From positions 1,264,982 to 1,328,981 of the forward strand of contig NZ_JH636049.1 of the NCBI RefSeq assembly GCF_000258175.1: a DNA stretch of 64,000 nt, in the 5' to 3' direction. Under the pieces are notes generated by a model that was not told the DNA's origin, ran no database searches, and saw nothing but the letters and a program-made list of their open reading frames with translations. Source of the DNA: Saccharomonospora xinjiangensis XJ-54 (GTDB taxonomy: Bacteria > Actinomycetota > Actinomycetes > Mycobacteriales > Pseudonocardiaceae). Positions 37,764 to 46,927 of the stretch are shown piece after piece (the first letter of the stretch is position 1; the number at the start of each line of letters is the position of its first letter). The position numbers and the translations under genes are program-made.

Positions 37764-38510
37764 TTACACGTGACGCAGCCGTGGATGTCGAGAGGCGATC
37801 GAGAGGGCCACGAGCAGAGCAGCGGCCACCGCAGCGGCGAGCACGGGGCCGGGCAACCACGCCAGCGCCGCCACAGCCGCCACGGTGGCGACGGCAACGA
37901 GGCGGCTCCGGGCGAACCAGGCGAGCGCGACACCGCCCACGAGCAGGACAGCGGCGCCCTCGGGCACCACAGCCGAGGCACCGAGGAACGCGAGTGCGGC
38001 GGCAAGCCCCACGCACACCGCCACGGCGAGCGCGTGTCCACGCCCGCTCCCCACGCGCGCCCAGCCTCCCGCCAGCACGGTGAGGCCGAACAGCAGTGCG
38101 GGCGCGGTGAGCCCGGTGTCGCCGCCTGTGACGTCAGCGGCGACGAACACGACGCCGAGCACGAACCCGAGCGGGACGACGATCCCCACCGCCGCGGTTC
38201 GCCGCCACGACCACGACCCGCGATACCAGGCGAGGATCAGCGACCAGCACACGACGGTCGCGAACAACCAGTACTCGTCCATGGCCCCGTACGCGCTCTC
38301 CGGTGTGACGGCGACCGCCGAAGCGGTGTCCGGATAGCCGGTGCCGACGAGTTCACCCTCTCCCAGGCGATGGCCGGACGGCACACGGGCCGTGGCGAAC
38401 AGCTTCTCGATCAGGGTTGCCGCCACGCTGCCGAGAACCAGGACAGCCAGTGCCACCAGCGGGAACCACACGCCACGGCGCTTGTCGGAGGCAGTGGTCG
38501 AAGAGATCAC
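37764..38510 (-). CDS. Multi-pass membrane protein
   Basis: 248 residues with seven or eight hydrophobic helices, starting WFPLVALAVLVLGSVAATLI and ending AAAVAAALLVALSIA. There is a short cytoplasmic N-terminus, an extracytoplasmic loop after helix 1 (residues 45-85) and no known domain. The GTG start overlaps the stop codon of the DUF4190 gene by 4 bases (GTGA), so the two are translationally coupled. The apparent longer frame upstream is the shadow of that gene. Confidence 0.7.
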   Translation of the reverse strand: MISSTTASDKRRGVWFPLVALAVLVLGSVAATLIEKLFATARVPSGHRLGEGELVGTGYPDTASAVAVTPESAYGAMDEYWLFATVVCWSLILAWYRGSWSWRRTAAVGIVVPLGFVLGVVFVAADVTGGDTGLTAPALLFGLTVLAGGWARVGSGRGHALAVAVCVGLAAALAFLGASAVVPEGAAVLLVGGVALAWFARSRLVAVATVAAVAALAWLPGPVLAAAVAAALLVALSIASRHPRLRHV

Positions 38511-38923
38511 CAGCGGAACCAGAACGCGAGACCGATGACGAAGAGCAGCAACGGGAGGAAGGAACAGATGACGCCGGCGGTGGCCATTCCGTTGCCCACA
38601 CCGGACCGGTTGTCCTGCGCGCCGCCGACGGAGGACAGCGCGATCCCGACCACCGCGGCGGGGAGCGAGACGAATCCCATCGGAGGAATGACGAGCGAGA
38701 GTAGCAGGAATGCGATGGCCACAAGCCCGAGGATCATGCCCGCGACGGAAAGGCCGGACGGCTTCTGGGCCTGCGGAGCAAAGGGATGGCCGGGGTAACC
38801 GGGATAGCCGTATCCGGGAGCAGGAGGTTGCTGCCACTGCTGGGGATGCTGCTGTGGCTGCTGCCACTGCTGAGCCGGGTACGGCCATTGCCCGCTGTTG
38901 GCTACCTGGTGCGGCTGCGTCAC
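38507..38923 (-). CDS. DUF4190-type small membrane protein
   Basis: 138 residues. A Gln/Pro/Tyr-rich N-terminal half (QQWQQPQQHPQQWQQPPAPG) is followed by two membrane helices, GLSVAGMILGLVAIAFLLLS and GVICSFLPLLLFVIGLAFWF. The layout (disordered Pro/Gln domain plus DUF4190) is common in actinomycetes and usually of unknown function. GTG start behind GGGGGAATC. Coupled to the downstream membrane protein. Confidence 0.8.
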   Translation of the reverse strand: MTQPHQVANSGQWPYPAQQWQQPQQHPQQWQQPPAPGYGYPGYPGHPFAPQAQKPSGLSVAGMILGLVAIAFLLLSLVIPPMGFVSLPAAVVGIALSSVGGAQDNRSGVGNGMATAGVICSFLPLLLFVIGLAFWFRW

Positions 38924-39066
38924 GATTCCCCCTGTGTTGGTCCGCGGTGTGCCGGTCTCGATGATCTCGCACGGAGATCGCGGGGGCTGACACTCCCGAC
39001 ATTACGTGACGCACGTTGACCGGATCGTGACATGCCGGGGTTTGAACTGTCCGGGCGAAGCATTCG

Positions 39067-39180
39067 TCACCGCCGGACGCGGATCTCCTCGGTCCCCTTC
39101 AGCTCACCCGGACCACGCACCACCGAGAACCTGCCGAGCGCGAAGGTCTTCTGCTTCGTGTCGCACAACATCAGGTGCAC
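39067..39180 (-). CDS. Possible 37-residue protein
   Basis: GTG at 39178-39180 behind GGGGAG (6-nt spacing) reads MHLMLCDTKQKTFALGRFSV and ends GTEEIRVRR. Thirty-four of 37 codons end in G or C, as in real genes here, and the composition is not Arg/Pro-biased like the shadow frames. An in-frame stop lies just upstream. It is alone in the 346-base gap between mnmA and the DUF4190 gene. Function unknown; could also be a remnant of a longer gene. Confidence 0.4.
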   Translation of the reverse strand: MHLMLCDTKQKTFALGRFSVVRGPGELKGTEEIRVRR

Positions 39181-39269
39181 GGGTGTCTCCCCTGTGCGCT
39201 GTCAGCGCGGAGTGCGTTGCCGAGGTCGCTCATGGACACATCGGGCAATCCCCGAGGCGGGACGACCAC

Positions 39270-40361
39270 TCACGCCGTAGCGGCGATCTTCGCGCTGCCG
39301 AGCACCACATCACCGGCCCCGGCGTCCGGCCGGTACAGCACCACGACCTGCCCCGGCGCGACCCCGCGCAACTGTTCGCGCAGCTCGACGACCACCCTGC
39401 CGTCCACGACCTCGGCCACCGCGGGGGCGGTGCTGCCGTGGGCGCGCACCTGCGCGACGCACTCCGTCGGGCCGTCCAGTGGGGTCTCGCTCGGCCAGAT
39501 CGGCCGGTCGGCCTCGATGCGGCTCACCGCGAGATCACGCGACGAACCGACCTTCACGGTTCCGGACACGGGCTCGAGTGACAGGACGTACCGTGGCCTT
39601 CCGTCCGGCGCGGGCGCGTCGATGCCGAGGCCCTTGCGCTGCCCGATCGTGAATCCGTGCACGCCCGTATGCCTACCAAGCACGGCTCCCGTCTCCGCGT
39701 CAACGAGGTCGCCGGGGCGCTGGCCGAGCCGCTTCTCGAGGAACGACTTCGTGTCGCCGTCCGGGATAAAACAGATGTCATGGCTGTCCGGCTTGCGCGC
39801 CACGGGAAGCCCTCGCTCCGCCGCCTCAGCGCGCACGTCCGGCTTCACGGAGTCACCGAGTGGGAACATCGCGTGCCGCAACTGCTCGGGCGTCAGCGAC
39901 GCGAGCACGTAGGACTGGTCCTTGCCCTCGTCGGCGCTGCGCCGCAACTCAGGAACACCATCCACAACGGACAGTCGTGCGTAGTGACCTGTGCAGACGG
40001 CGTCGAAGCCGAGCGCGATCGCCTTCTCCAGCAGCGCCTCGAACTTGATCTTCTCGTTGCAGGTCACGCACGGGTTGGGCGTGCGGCCTGCCGCGTACTC
40101 GCCGACGAAGGTCTCCACGACCTCCTCGGTGAACCGCTCGGCGAAGTCCCACACGTAGAAAGGGATACCGAGGATGTCGGCGGCGCGCCTCGCGTCGTGG
40201 GCGTCCTCGATGGTGCAGCAGCCACGCGAACCCGTGCGCAGCGTTCCCGGTTTGGCCGACAGCGCCAGGTGCACGCCGACCACGTCGTGGCCCGCCTCGA
40301 CGGCCCTCGCGGCGGCGACCGCCGAGTCCACTCCCCCGCTCATCGCGGCCAGTACCCGCAC
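39270..40361 (-). CDS. mnmA: tRNA-specific 2-thiouridylase
   Basis: 363 residues. PP-loop ATPase motif SGGVDS (8-13), nucleophile Cys101 in [12 protein letters not shown] and catalytic Cys197 in SHDICF. It thiolates U34 of tRNA-Lys, -Glu and -Gln using sulfur passed from IscS, whose gene ends 3 bases upstream. The GTG start uses a GGAGGTG ribosome site that overlaps the iscS stop. Gene order iscS-mnmA is conserved in mycobacteria. Confidence 0.97.
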   Translation of the reverse strand: MRVLAAMSGGVDSAVAAARAVEAGHDVVGVHLALSAKPGTLRTGSRGCCTIEDAHDARRAADILGIPFYVWDFAERFTEEVVETFVGEYAAGRTPNPCVTCNEKIKFEALLEKAIALGFDAVCTGHYARLSVVDGVPELRRSADEGKDQSYVLASLTPEQLRHAMFPLGDSVKPDVRAEAAERGLPVARKPDSHDICFIPDGDTKSFLEKRLGQRPGDLVDAETGAVLGRHTGVHGFTIGQRKGLGIDAPAPDGRPRYVLSLEPVSGTVKVGSSRDLAVSRIEADRPIWPSETPLDGPTECVAQVRAHGSTAPAVAEVVDGRVVVELREQLRGVAPGQVVVLYRPDAGAGDVVLGSAKIAATA

Positions 40362-40364
40362 CGC

Positions 40365-41570
40365 CTACACCTCCTGTTCGCTTCGCATCCGGCGCATCCC
40401 GGACAGTCCGGCCTGCCGTGCCCTCGCCACCACGCCGCCGATCTCGGCCGCCAGCGCGTCCACGTCGGCCTGGGTTGACGTGTGTCCCAGCGAGAACCGC
40501 AACGAACTGCGCGCCGACGCCGCGTCCGCGCCCATCGCGAGCAGCACGTGGCTCGGTTCGGCCACTCCCGCCGTGCACGCCGAGCCGGTGGAGCACTCGA
40601 TGCCCTTCGCATCGAGCAGCATCAGCAGGCTGTCACCCGCACACCCGGGGAAAGTCAGGTGCACCACACCAGGCAGCCGGTCGGCCGCGTCCTGAGGGGG
40701 GCCGTTCAGCACGACGTCACCGACCTCGGCGCGGACGGCGGCGATGAGCTCGTCGCGGAGCTTGACCAGCCGCGCGGCGTGCTCCTGCCTGTGCTCGACG
40801 GCCGCCCTCACGGCGGTGGCCAGCGCGTGAATGCCGGGAACGTCCAGCGTTCCCGAACGCACCTCGCGCTCCTGACCTCCGCCGTGGAGCAACGGTGTGC
40901 AGGGCACGTCACGTCGCAGCAACAACGCTCCGACCCCGTAGGGGCCACCGAGTTTGTGCCCGGTGAGCGTGAGGGCGGCGGCGCCGCTCGCGGCGAAGTC
41001 CACCTCGACGGCCCCCACCGCCTGCACGGCGTCGGTGTGCAGGGGCACCCCGTACTCGGTGCACACGGCGGCGAGTTCCGGGATCGGGTTGACGGTGCCG
41101 ACCTCGTTATTGGCCCACATCACCGTGGCCATTGCCACGGATTCCGGATCCTCCTCGACGGCGGCGCGCAGCGTCTCGGGCCTCAGGCGGCCGTGCTGAT
41201 CGACCGCAAGCCAGGTGACGTCGGCGCCCTCATGATCGGAGAGCCACTGCACGGCGTCGAGCACGGCGTGGTGTTCGACGGCACTCGCCAGCACCCTGTT
41301 GCGTCGCGGATCGGCCTGGCGACGCGCCCAGAACAAGCCCTTGACGGCGAGGTTGTCGCTCTCGGTGCCGCCCGCGGTGAAGATCACTTCCGAAGGGCGG
41401 GCGCCGACGGCCGCGGCGATGGTTTCCCTTGCCTCCTCGACCACCCTGCGGGCTCGCCGCCCCGACGAATGCAGCGACGAGGCGTTGCCCAGCGTGGACA
41501 GCGCATCGGTCATGGCCGCGAGGGCCTCGGGCACCATCGGCGTGGTGGCCGCGTGGTCGAGGTACGTCAT
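40365..41570 (-). CDS. iscS: Cysteine desulfurase
   Basis: 401 residues. PLP Lys206 in LTGHKLGGP and active-site Cys332 in [10 protein letters not shown] on the mobile loop. It starts [11 protein letters not shown], the family N-terminus, with GGGAAG as ribosome site; the open frame continues 15 codons upstream but is not conserved. It donates persulfide sulfur to MnmA and probably to Fe-S assembly. Confidence 0.96.
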   Translation of the reverse strand: MTYLDHAATTPMVPEALAAMTDALSTLGNASSLHSSGRRARRVVEEARETIAAAVGARPSEVIFTAGGTESDNLAVKGLFWARRQADPRRNRVLASAVEHHAVLDAVQWLSDHEGADVTWLAVDQHGRLRPETLRAAVEEDPESVAMATVMWANNEVGTVNPIPELAAVCTEYGVPLHTDAVQAVGAVEVDFAASGAAALTLTGHKLGGPYGVGALLLRRDVPCTPLLHGGGQEREVRSGTLDVPGIHALATAVRAAVEHRQEHAARLVKLRDELIAAVRAEVGDVVLNGPPQDAADRLPGVVHLTFPGCAGDSLLMLLDAKGIECSTGSACTAGVAEPSHVLLAMGADAASARSSLRFSLGHTSTQADVDALAAEIGGVVARARQAGLSGMRRMRSEQEV

Positions 41571-41618
41571 CGCTTCCCAGGGTAGTCGCGGTCGCCGAAC
41601 CGGCGATGACCGCACTGC

Positions 41619-42998
41619 TCACGGCTGCGAAGGCTCGACCGCCTTCGCTCCGAGTCCCCTTCGTGCCAGCAGGACGCCGAGGACGGCGATCGCGGCAAGT
41701 GCCGAGGCGAGCGCGGTGATGCCGGCCGAAGGGTCGGCCGCACCGCCCGCGAGAGCGAGCAGCACCCCGCCCGCGCCGATCGCGAGTGCCGAGCTGATCC
41801 AGTCGCCGAGCTGCATGGCCGAGGTGTTGAACCCGCGTTCGGCTTCCGGCGAAAGGCGCAGCAGCAGTACCGAGATCGAGGGCAGCCCGATACCCATTCC
41901 CGCACCTCCGAACGCCGCCGCGGCGAACGCCACCCACGCAGGCGCATCGCCCCAGGCGAGGACAGCGAACAACGCGAGCCCCACGGCCACGAACGCGAAC
42001 CCGGCGCGCAGCAGTGCTTCCCTGCTCCACCCGAGGTAGCGGCCCTGGACGGCCGACGCGGCCGTCCAACTCAGCGCGCTCACGGTCAGCGGCAGCCCGG
42101 CCAGCGCGGCGTTGTAACCGTGCACCTCGGACATGATCAGCGGCAGGTATGCCTCCATGCCGGCGAACGCCCCACCGATCAGTGCTCGGCTGGCCACCAC
42201 GGTCGGCAGCCCCGGCCTGCCCCGCAGTGTCCCCTCGGGCAGCAGCCTCCGCAGGGCCACCGCGACCACGCCGAGCGCGGGCACACCGTAGGCGAGGGCG
42301 ACAGGGGAAGGGTGTTGCGCGGCCCAGGTCAGGGCAGCGACCGCGAGTGCGGCGGCCACGGCCGACGGGATTCCGGCCCTGCGCACCGAGGGGTCGGCGA
42401 CATGGGCAGGCAGCCTGCGGACCACCGGCAGGAGCAGCCCGATTCCCAGCAGCATGAAGGGGACGAGCCCGAGGAACACCCACCGCCAGCCGACGGTCTC
42501 GGTCACCAGTCCCGCGATCGATGGCCCGACGACCGCGGGAATGACCCATGCCGCCGCGTTGGCCGCGTAGATCACCGGCCGGTCCCTGTCGTCGTAGGTG
42601 AGCGCGATGAGCACCGACGTCGCCACCATGAGCGCACCCGTCCCGAAGCCCTGGAGCGCCCTTCCCGCGAGCAGCACACCCATGGTCGGCGCGAGCCCCG
42701 CCGCGACCAGACCGGCGAGGAAGATCCACGGAGCGACCAGCAGCGACGGTGCGGGGCCGCGGCGATCGCACACCCTGCCGGACAGCACCGTGGCGGCGAC
42801 GCTCGCGACGAGGAAGGTGGTGAACGGCCATGAGTACAGGTCGCCGCCGTCGAGGTCGGCCACCATGACAGGCGTCGCGGTGGCCACACCCATGCTCTCG
42901 AACGCCAGCAAAGTGATGACCAGCAGCAGTCCCGCCGTCGTCAGCCGGTGCTCCGGGGTCCAGAGCACGCCGCGTCGCCGCGGTTGGGTGTGTGTCAT
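41619..42998 (-). CDS. MFS transporter
   Basis: 459 residues with 12-14 membrane helices. It has the MFS motif A-like GRVCDRRG (about 73-80) and GRALQGFGTGALMVATSVLI, typical of drug/proton antiporters of the DHA2-like group. It contains AWVIPAVVGPSIAGLVTETV, the antiporter motif C region. Likely exports a small molecule. The ATG at 42996-42998 is chosen; the open frame extends over 100 codons into the divergent mtnA and is a shadow. Followed by iscS 48 bases downstream. Confidence 0.9.
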   Translation of the reverse strand: MTHTQPRRRGVLWTPEHRLTTAGLLLVITLLAFESMGVATATPVMVADLDGGDLYSWPFTTFLVASVAATVLSGRVCDRRGPAPSLLVAPWIFLAGLVAAGLAPTMGVLLAGRALQGFGTGALMVATSVLIALTYDDRDRPVIYAANAAAWVIPAVVGPSIAGLVTETVGWRWVFLGLVPFMLLGIGLLLPVVRRLPAHVADPSVRRAGIPSAVAAALAVAALTWAAQHPSPVALAYGVPALGVVAVALRRLLPEGTLRGRPGLPTVVASRALIGGAFAGMEAYLPLIMSEVHGYNAALAGLPLTVSALSWTAASAVQGRYLGWSREALLRAGFAFVAVGLALFAVLAWGDAPAWVAFAAAAFGGAGMGIGLPSISVLLLRLSPEAERGFNTSAMQLGDWISSALAIGAGGVLLALAGGAADPSAGITALASALAAIAVLGVLLARRGLGAKAVEPSQP

Positions 42999-43053
42999 GG
43001 CCGCAAGCCTGCAACCTCCAGCGTGGTCGATTTCCAGAGGAATGTGACGCAGA

Positions 43054-44070
43054 ATGTGCCGGGTGGTGAGAGCGATCGACTGGGACAGCGGCGCCGTGGT
43101 GATCATCGACCAGACCCTGTTACCGGGCCGGTTCTCCACCGTCCGGCTCGAGACGGTGGACGAGCTGATCGGGGCCATCCGGCGGCTCGCGGTGCGCGGG
43201 GCCCCCGCACTGGGCGCGGCAGGCGCCCTCGGGGTGGCTCTGGCGGCAGGCAGGCACGGCACGGAAACGCCGGAGGCACTCGCGACCGTGCGGGCCGAGG
43301 CAGGGCGCCTTGCGAGGGCCCGGCCCACGGCGGTGAACCTGCGTCACGGCGTCGAACGCGCGCTCGCCGTGCTGGAGCACGGTCCCGAGGCCGTTCTCGC
43401 CGACGCGCTGGCGATGCTCGACACCGACGAGCGGATCAACCGCGCCGCCTCGCGGCACGCCGCCGACCTCCTGCTGCGGCTGTGTCCCGGACGCAGGCTG
43501 AGGGTGCTCACCCACTGCAACACCGGGCGGCTGGCCACGGTCGCGTGGGGCACCGCGCTCGGCGCGATCCGTCACCTCCACGCGGAGGGGAGGCTTGAGG
43601 TCGTCCTCGCCGACGAGACGAGGCCCCTGTTGCAGGGGTCGCGGCTCACCGCGTGGGAGCTGGCTGACGAGGGCATCCCGTACCGCGTGCTTCCCGACTC
43701 GGCCGCTGCCTCGGCGATGGCGCGCGGCATGGTGGACTGCGTGGTGGTGGGAGCCGACCGGATCGCCGCGAACGGCGACACGGCGAACAAGATCGGCACC
43801 TACGGCCTCGCCGTGGTCGCGGCGCGCCACGACCTCCCTTTCGTCGTCGTCGCCACCGAATCCACTGTGGACAGATCCGTGCCCGACGGCGCCGGGATCG
43901 TCGTGGAGGAACGCGCTCCGGAGGAGATCACCCACTTCGCGGGTACGCGCGTCGCACCGGAGGGCACCGCCGTGTTCAACCCCGCCTTCGACGTCACCCC
44001 GGTTGCCCTCGTGACGGCCGTCGTCACCGAGAACGGCGTTCTGGCCGAGGGCAGGGGGCAAACTCCGTAA
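43054..44070 (+). CDS. mtnA: S-methyl-5-thioribose-1-phosphate isomerase
   Basis: 338 residues. Isomerises methylthioribose-1-phosphate in methionine salvage. RGAPALG (48-54), catalytic Cys155 (LTHCNTGRLAT) and Asp235 (VVGADRIAANGDTANKIG) are all present. The ATG is 12 bases from AGAGGAA; a GTG three codons in is an alternative. No other salvage gene is nearby. Divergent from the MFS transporter. Confidence 0.93.
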   Translation: MCRVVRAIDWDSGAVVIIDQTLLPGRFSTVRLETVDELIGAIRRLAVRGAPALGAAGALGVALAAGRHGTETPEALATVRAEAGRLARARPTAVNLRHGVERALAVLEHGPEAVLADALAMLDTDERINRAASRHAADLLLRLCPGRRLRVLTHCNTGRLATVAWGTALGAIRHLHAEGRLEVVLADETRPLLQGSRLTAWELADEGIPYRVLPDSAAASAMARGMVDCVVVGADRIAANGDTANKIGTYGLAVVAARHDLPFVVVATESTVDRSVPDGAGIVVEERAPEEITHFAGTRVAPEGTAVFNPAFDVTPVALVTAVVTENGVLAEGRGQTP

Positions 44071-44098
44071 ACCGGTCGATCACTCCTCCCCGCTGGGA

Positions 44099-44104
44099 TA
44101 GCGT
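44099..44104 (+). promoter_or_regulatory. -10 box TAGCGT of the phosphotransferase gene (leaderless start)
   Basis: TAGCGT is followed by eight bases and the GTG start. The same hexamer and distance are found before the Emb gene at 61.55 kb. Confidence 0.45.
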
Positions 44105-44112
44105 GCCGGGGC

Positions 44113-44979
44113 GTGACCACCCCTCCGCTGCGTTCCGTGCTCGCCGACCTCTCGCTGGATCACCACCCGACAACGCGCTTCACCAGCGGCTCGCTGCCCG
44201 TCCACGCCGTCGGCGACGACCTCGTGCTGAAGTTCTATCCAGCCGAGGACGCCGACGAGGCCCAGGTCGAGGCGGCGGTACTCGGCGCACTGGAAGGCCG
44301 CCTCTCCGTCACGACACCCCGGCTGGAGGCCATCGGCACGGCTGGCGGCTGGCACTACACGCTCATGCGCCGCGTGCCCGGTCTCGGCCTCGACACGGTG
44401 TGGGACACGCTCTCCCCCACCGAACGCCGCACGCTGTGTGCCGACGTGGGCGAGGTGACGGCCGAACTGCACGCCGTCGGTGACCGGCCTGCCGCCCTCG
44501 ACCAGGACTGGAGCGAGTTCGTCCGTGGCAGGCGGGAGGCCGCCGCCGGCCATCACCGCAGGCAGGGGCTGGCCCCGGAGTGGCTCGACCTGATCCCCGC
44601 GTTCCTCGACGACGTGGACCTCTCCACCGTGTCGCCGGTTCTCCTTCACACGGAACTGCTGCACGAACACGTGCTGGTCCGGCACGACGGGAAGCGGTGG
44701 GCGGTCTCGGGCCTCATCGACTTCGAACCGGTGATGACCGGCGCGCCCGAGTACGAGTTCGTGGCGGCGTCGGTGTATCTCGCGGAGGGTGATCCCGCGG
44801 GGTGGCGCGGGTTCCTGCGCGGATACGGATACCAGGCGCATCCCGGTGAGGCGTTCGCCCGCCGCTGCCTGGCGTACACGGTGCTGCACCGGTACTCGTC
44901 GCTGCGCAGGTACCTGGAGTGGATGCCGCTGCCCGCGAAACCGTCTCTCGACGAACTGGCCGTCCTCTGGTTCGGCTGA
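44113..44979 (+). CDS. Aminoglycoside phosphotransferase-like (APH-fold) protein with altered catalytic loop
   Basis: 288 residues of the kinase-like APH fold. LVLKFYP (residues 37-43) provides the ATP-lobe Lys. The catalytic loop, normally HxDxxxxN, reads [11 protein letters not shown], so Asp is replaced by Glu and Asn by His. The DFG-like metal motif reads [10 protein letters not shown]. Activity may be altered or lost, or the substrate unusual. GTG start, leaderless. Sits downstream of mtnA with its own promoter; a thioribose-kinase-like role is conceivable but unsupported. Confidence 0.8.
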   Translation: MTTPPLRSVLADLSLDHHPTTRFTSGSLPVHAVGDDLVLKFYPAEDADEAQVEAAVLGALEGRLSVTTPRLEAIGTAGGWHYTLMRRVPGLGLDTVWDTLSPTERRTLCADVGEVTAELHAVGDRPAALDQDWSEFVRGRREAAAGHHRRQGLAPEWLDLIPAFLDDVDLSTVSPVLLHTELLHEHVLVRHDGKRWAVSGLIDFEPVMTGAPEYEFVAASVYLAEGDPAGWRGFLRGYGYQAHPGEAFARRCLAYTVLHRYSSLRRYLEWMPLPAKPSLDELAVLWFG

Positions 44980-45039
44980 CGCGGGGCGGGAGGTTCGTGG
45001 CCGCTCTCGCCCCGCGTCAGATCCAGAACACACTGGAAT

Positions 45040-45054
45040 TGACAATCGTTTTCA
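45040..45054 (+). promoter_or_regulatory. Zur-like box upstream of the L32 paralog
   Basis: TGACAATCGTTTTCA, a 15-bp imperfect dyad very similar to the actinomycete Zur operator (TGAAAATNNTTTTCA, recalled), with AT-rich flanks and a -10-like TACGCT immediately after. It lies 38 bases before the L32 gene, where Zn-free ribosomal proteins are usually controlled by Zur. Confidence 0.7.
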
Positions 45055-45092
45055 TTTACGCTGGGGCGCGTGACCGAAAGGAGGCTCGGCTG

Positions 45093-45254
45093 ATGGCCGT
45101 TCCCAAACGCAGGAAGTCCAGAGCGAACACGCGCTCGCGGCGGGCACGCTGGACGGCGTCCGCTCCCGAACTGGTGCCCATCGTGGTCAACGGTGAGCGA
45201 ATGCTCGTACCACGCCGCCTCGTGCGGCACTTCCACCGCGAGGAGGGCCGGTGA
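45093..45254 (+). CDS. rpmF: Ribosomal protein L32, zinc-independent (cysteine-free) paralog
   Basis: 53 residues. The N-terminus [20 protein letters not shown] is the L32 signature. The C-terminal half, which in zinc-binding L32 holds four Cys, has none ([20 protein letters not shown]). Such C-minus paralogs replace the zinc form when zinc is scarce. The ATG follows AAAGGAGG. Its stop overlaps the start of the methyltransferase gene by 4 bases (GTGA). Confidence 0.9.
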   Translation: MAVPKRRKSRANTRSRRARWTASAPELVPIVVNGERMLVPRRLVRHFHREEGR

Positions 45255-46060
45255 ACAGGGCGGGAGAGGTGTTCGACGCCGCCCGTGCCGACTTCCTCCG
45301 CTGGTCGAATCGGCTGTGGCGCCCGCTCGGCGAGGTGCTGGTCTCGGTGGCCCGCCCGAGCACAGGTGATCGAGTTCTCGACGCTTGCTGCGGTGCGGGC
45401 GCCTCCGCACTGCCTGCCGCGCACGCTGTGGGGCCGACCGGCGCGGTGGACGCCGTGGACCTCGCCGCGGCACTCGTTGCCGAGGGTGCGCGCGAGGCCA
45501 CGGAGGCGGGGCTGTCCCACCTTCGGTTCCATGTCGCCGACGTCCGCTCCTGGCCGTCGCGGACCGCCGCCGAACCGTACGACGTGGTGCAGTGCGGGTA
45601 CGGCGTCTTCTTCCTCCCCGACCTCGACGCCGACGCCAAGGCACTGTGCGAGCGCCTGCGCCCCGGCGGTCGCTTCGCCGTGAGCACGTGGCTTTCCGGA
45701 GGCATGGAACGAATCGTTCCCGTCGGGCGCGCCGCGGCGGCCCCGGAACGCCCTGACCTCGCTGGGGAAGGCCCGCGCGGCCCGAGCGCGCGCCTCGACA
45801 CAGAGGCGAGACTGCACTCGTGGCTGGACTCTCTCGGGCTCGTGGACATCCAGATTCGCCCTGTGGAGTTCCGCATCCCGCTGCATCCCGACGACGCATG
45901 GTCGTTCTACCTCGGCGCGGCCATGCGCGCCTTCGTCGAGGGACTGCCACAGGACGCGCTCGACCGGACCAGAGCGCGATTCACGGACGGGCTGCGGCGA
46001 GCCGGGATCGACATGCTCGACGCGAGCAGTCTCATCGGGGTGGGCCATATGCCGGCATGA
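45251..46060 (+). CDS. SAM-dependent methyltransferase coupled to the L32 paralog
   Basis: 269 residues. Class I methyltransferase with motif [16 protein letters not shown] (42-56), motif [13 protein letters not shown] and motif [14 protein letters not shown]. The C-terminal helical region (180-269) may recognise substrate. The GTG start overlaps the L32 stop, so it should be induced together with it under zinc limitation. The substrate is unknown; a small molecule or metallophore-like compound is possible. Confidence 0.85.
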   Translation: MNRAGEVFDAARADFLRWSNRLWRPLGEVLVSVARPSTGDRVLDACCGAGASALPAAHAVGPTGAVDAVDLAAALVAEGAREATEAGLSHLRFHVADVRSWPSRTAAEPYDVVQCGYGVFFLPDLDADAKALCERLRPGGRFAVSTWLSGGMERIVPVGRAAAAPERPDLAGEGPRGPSARLDTEARLHSWLDSLGLVDIQIRPVEFRIPLHPDDAWSFYLGAAMRAFVEGLPQDALDRTRARFTDGLRRAGIDMLDASSLIGVGHMPA

Positions 46061-46121
46061 CCCCGGCCGGGGTCCGGAGCGAGGCACTCTCACGCCTGTG
46101 CGGACATGGGAAGATGAGCGG

Positions 46122-46829
46122 ATGCGGCAGATCGACACCGACCGGAACCTCGCCAGGACGATCCTCGACGAACTGCGGGGAGCGATCGTCAGCGGGGAAC
46201 TCGTTCCGGGCACGCTGTACTCGGTGCATGATTTGGCCGCCCGGCTCGGCGTCTCGCGAACCCCCGTGCGGGAGGCGCTGATCCAGCTCGCCGAACGCGG
46301 CATGGTGCGGTTCGAACGCAACCGGGGCATTCGCGTGTTGCAGACCTCGCTGCACGACCTGGAGGAGGTCTTCGCGATCCGGTTGCTGCTGGAGGTTCCC
46401 GCCACGTTCCGCGCCACGAGCCAGGCTCCGCCGGGGTTCGTGACCGAACTCCGCGCTCATCTCGACGCGATGCGCGCGGCTGCCGAAGAGGGCGACGAGT
46501 TCGTGTTCACGACGGCCGATCGGGCGTTCCACGAGACCATCAACATGGCATCGGGAAACCTGCGGCTGGCCCGTTACGTCGATTCCCTTCGCGACATGGT
46601 CTTCCTGCGCGGAACATCCACTGTGGACACGAGCAGGGGGCTTGCCGACATCCTCGCCGAGCACGAGGCCATCGCCGAGGGTGTCGAGAAGGGCAGTCCC
46701 GCCGAGGCCGCGGAGGCCATGCGGCAACACCTGCTCACCACAGCGCGCCTCATCGTCGCCCAGGAATCGGCCGAGTCCGGAGAACCGGTTCCCCCTGTGT
46801 CCTACGAATGGACGAAACTCTCCGGCTGA
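46122..46829 (+). CDS. GntR-family regulator, FadR/FCD subfamily
   Basis: 235 residues. Winged helix (10-72) has LYSVHDLAARLGVSRTPVRE, and an FCD effector domain (80-215) has the metal/ligand His pattern (FHETINMASGN, EHEAIAEGV). FCD regulators bind organic acids. It precedes the transhydrogenase on the same strand and probably controls it via the palindrome at 46872-46894. The ATG at 46122 is used; an in-frame GTG exists 8 codons upstream. Confidence 0.88.
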   Translation: MRQIDTDRNLARTILDELRGAIVSGELVPGTLYSVHDLAARLGVSRTPVREALIQLAERGMVRFERNRGIRVLQTSLHDLEEVFAIRLLLEVPATFRATSQAPPGFVTELRAHLDAMRAAAEEGDEFVFTTADRAFHETINMASGNLRLARYVDSLRDMVFLRGTSTVDTSRGLADILAEHEAIAEGVEKGSPAEAAEAMRQHLLTTARLIVAQESAESGEPVPPVSYEWTKLSG

Positions 46830-46871
46830 TCCGGAGACCGGTGCTCTCTCGCCCCGGGAAGGCTCTTGACC

Positions 46872-46894
46872 GAGTGGCATGCTACATGCCACTC
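46872..46894. promoter_or_regulatory. 23-bp perfect palindrome, probable operator for the GntR regulator
   Basis: Arms GAGTGGCATG (46872-46881) and CATGCCACTC (46885-46894) are exact inverted copies around CTA. A -35-like TTGACC (46866-46871) abuts it. It lies between the GntR gene and the transhydrogenase start, 33 bases before the ATG. Confidence 0.7.
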
Positions 46895-46927
46895 TCGCCC
46901 TCTCACTCGCTCGCTGGGGAGGGCCCG

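Noticed and set aside
36336..38798. An 820-codon open frame antisense to the acyl-CoA synthetase and membrane genes
   Set aside because: Composition typical of a shadow frame, crosses three real genes on the other strand.
46098..46121. A further copy of the 21-bp repeat (CTGTGCGGACATGGG)
   Set aside because: Only one partial match, not phased, and close to the start of the GntR gene; considered chance.
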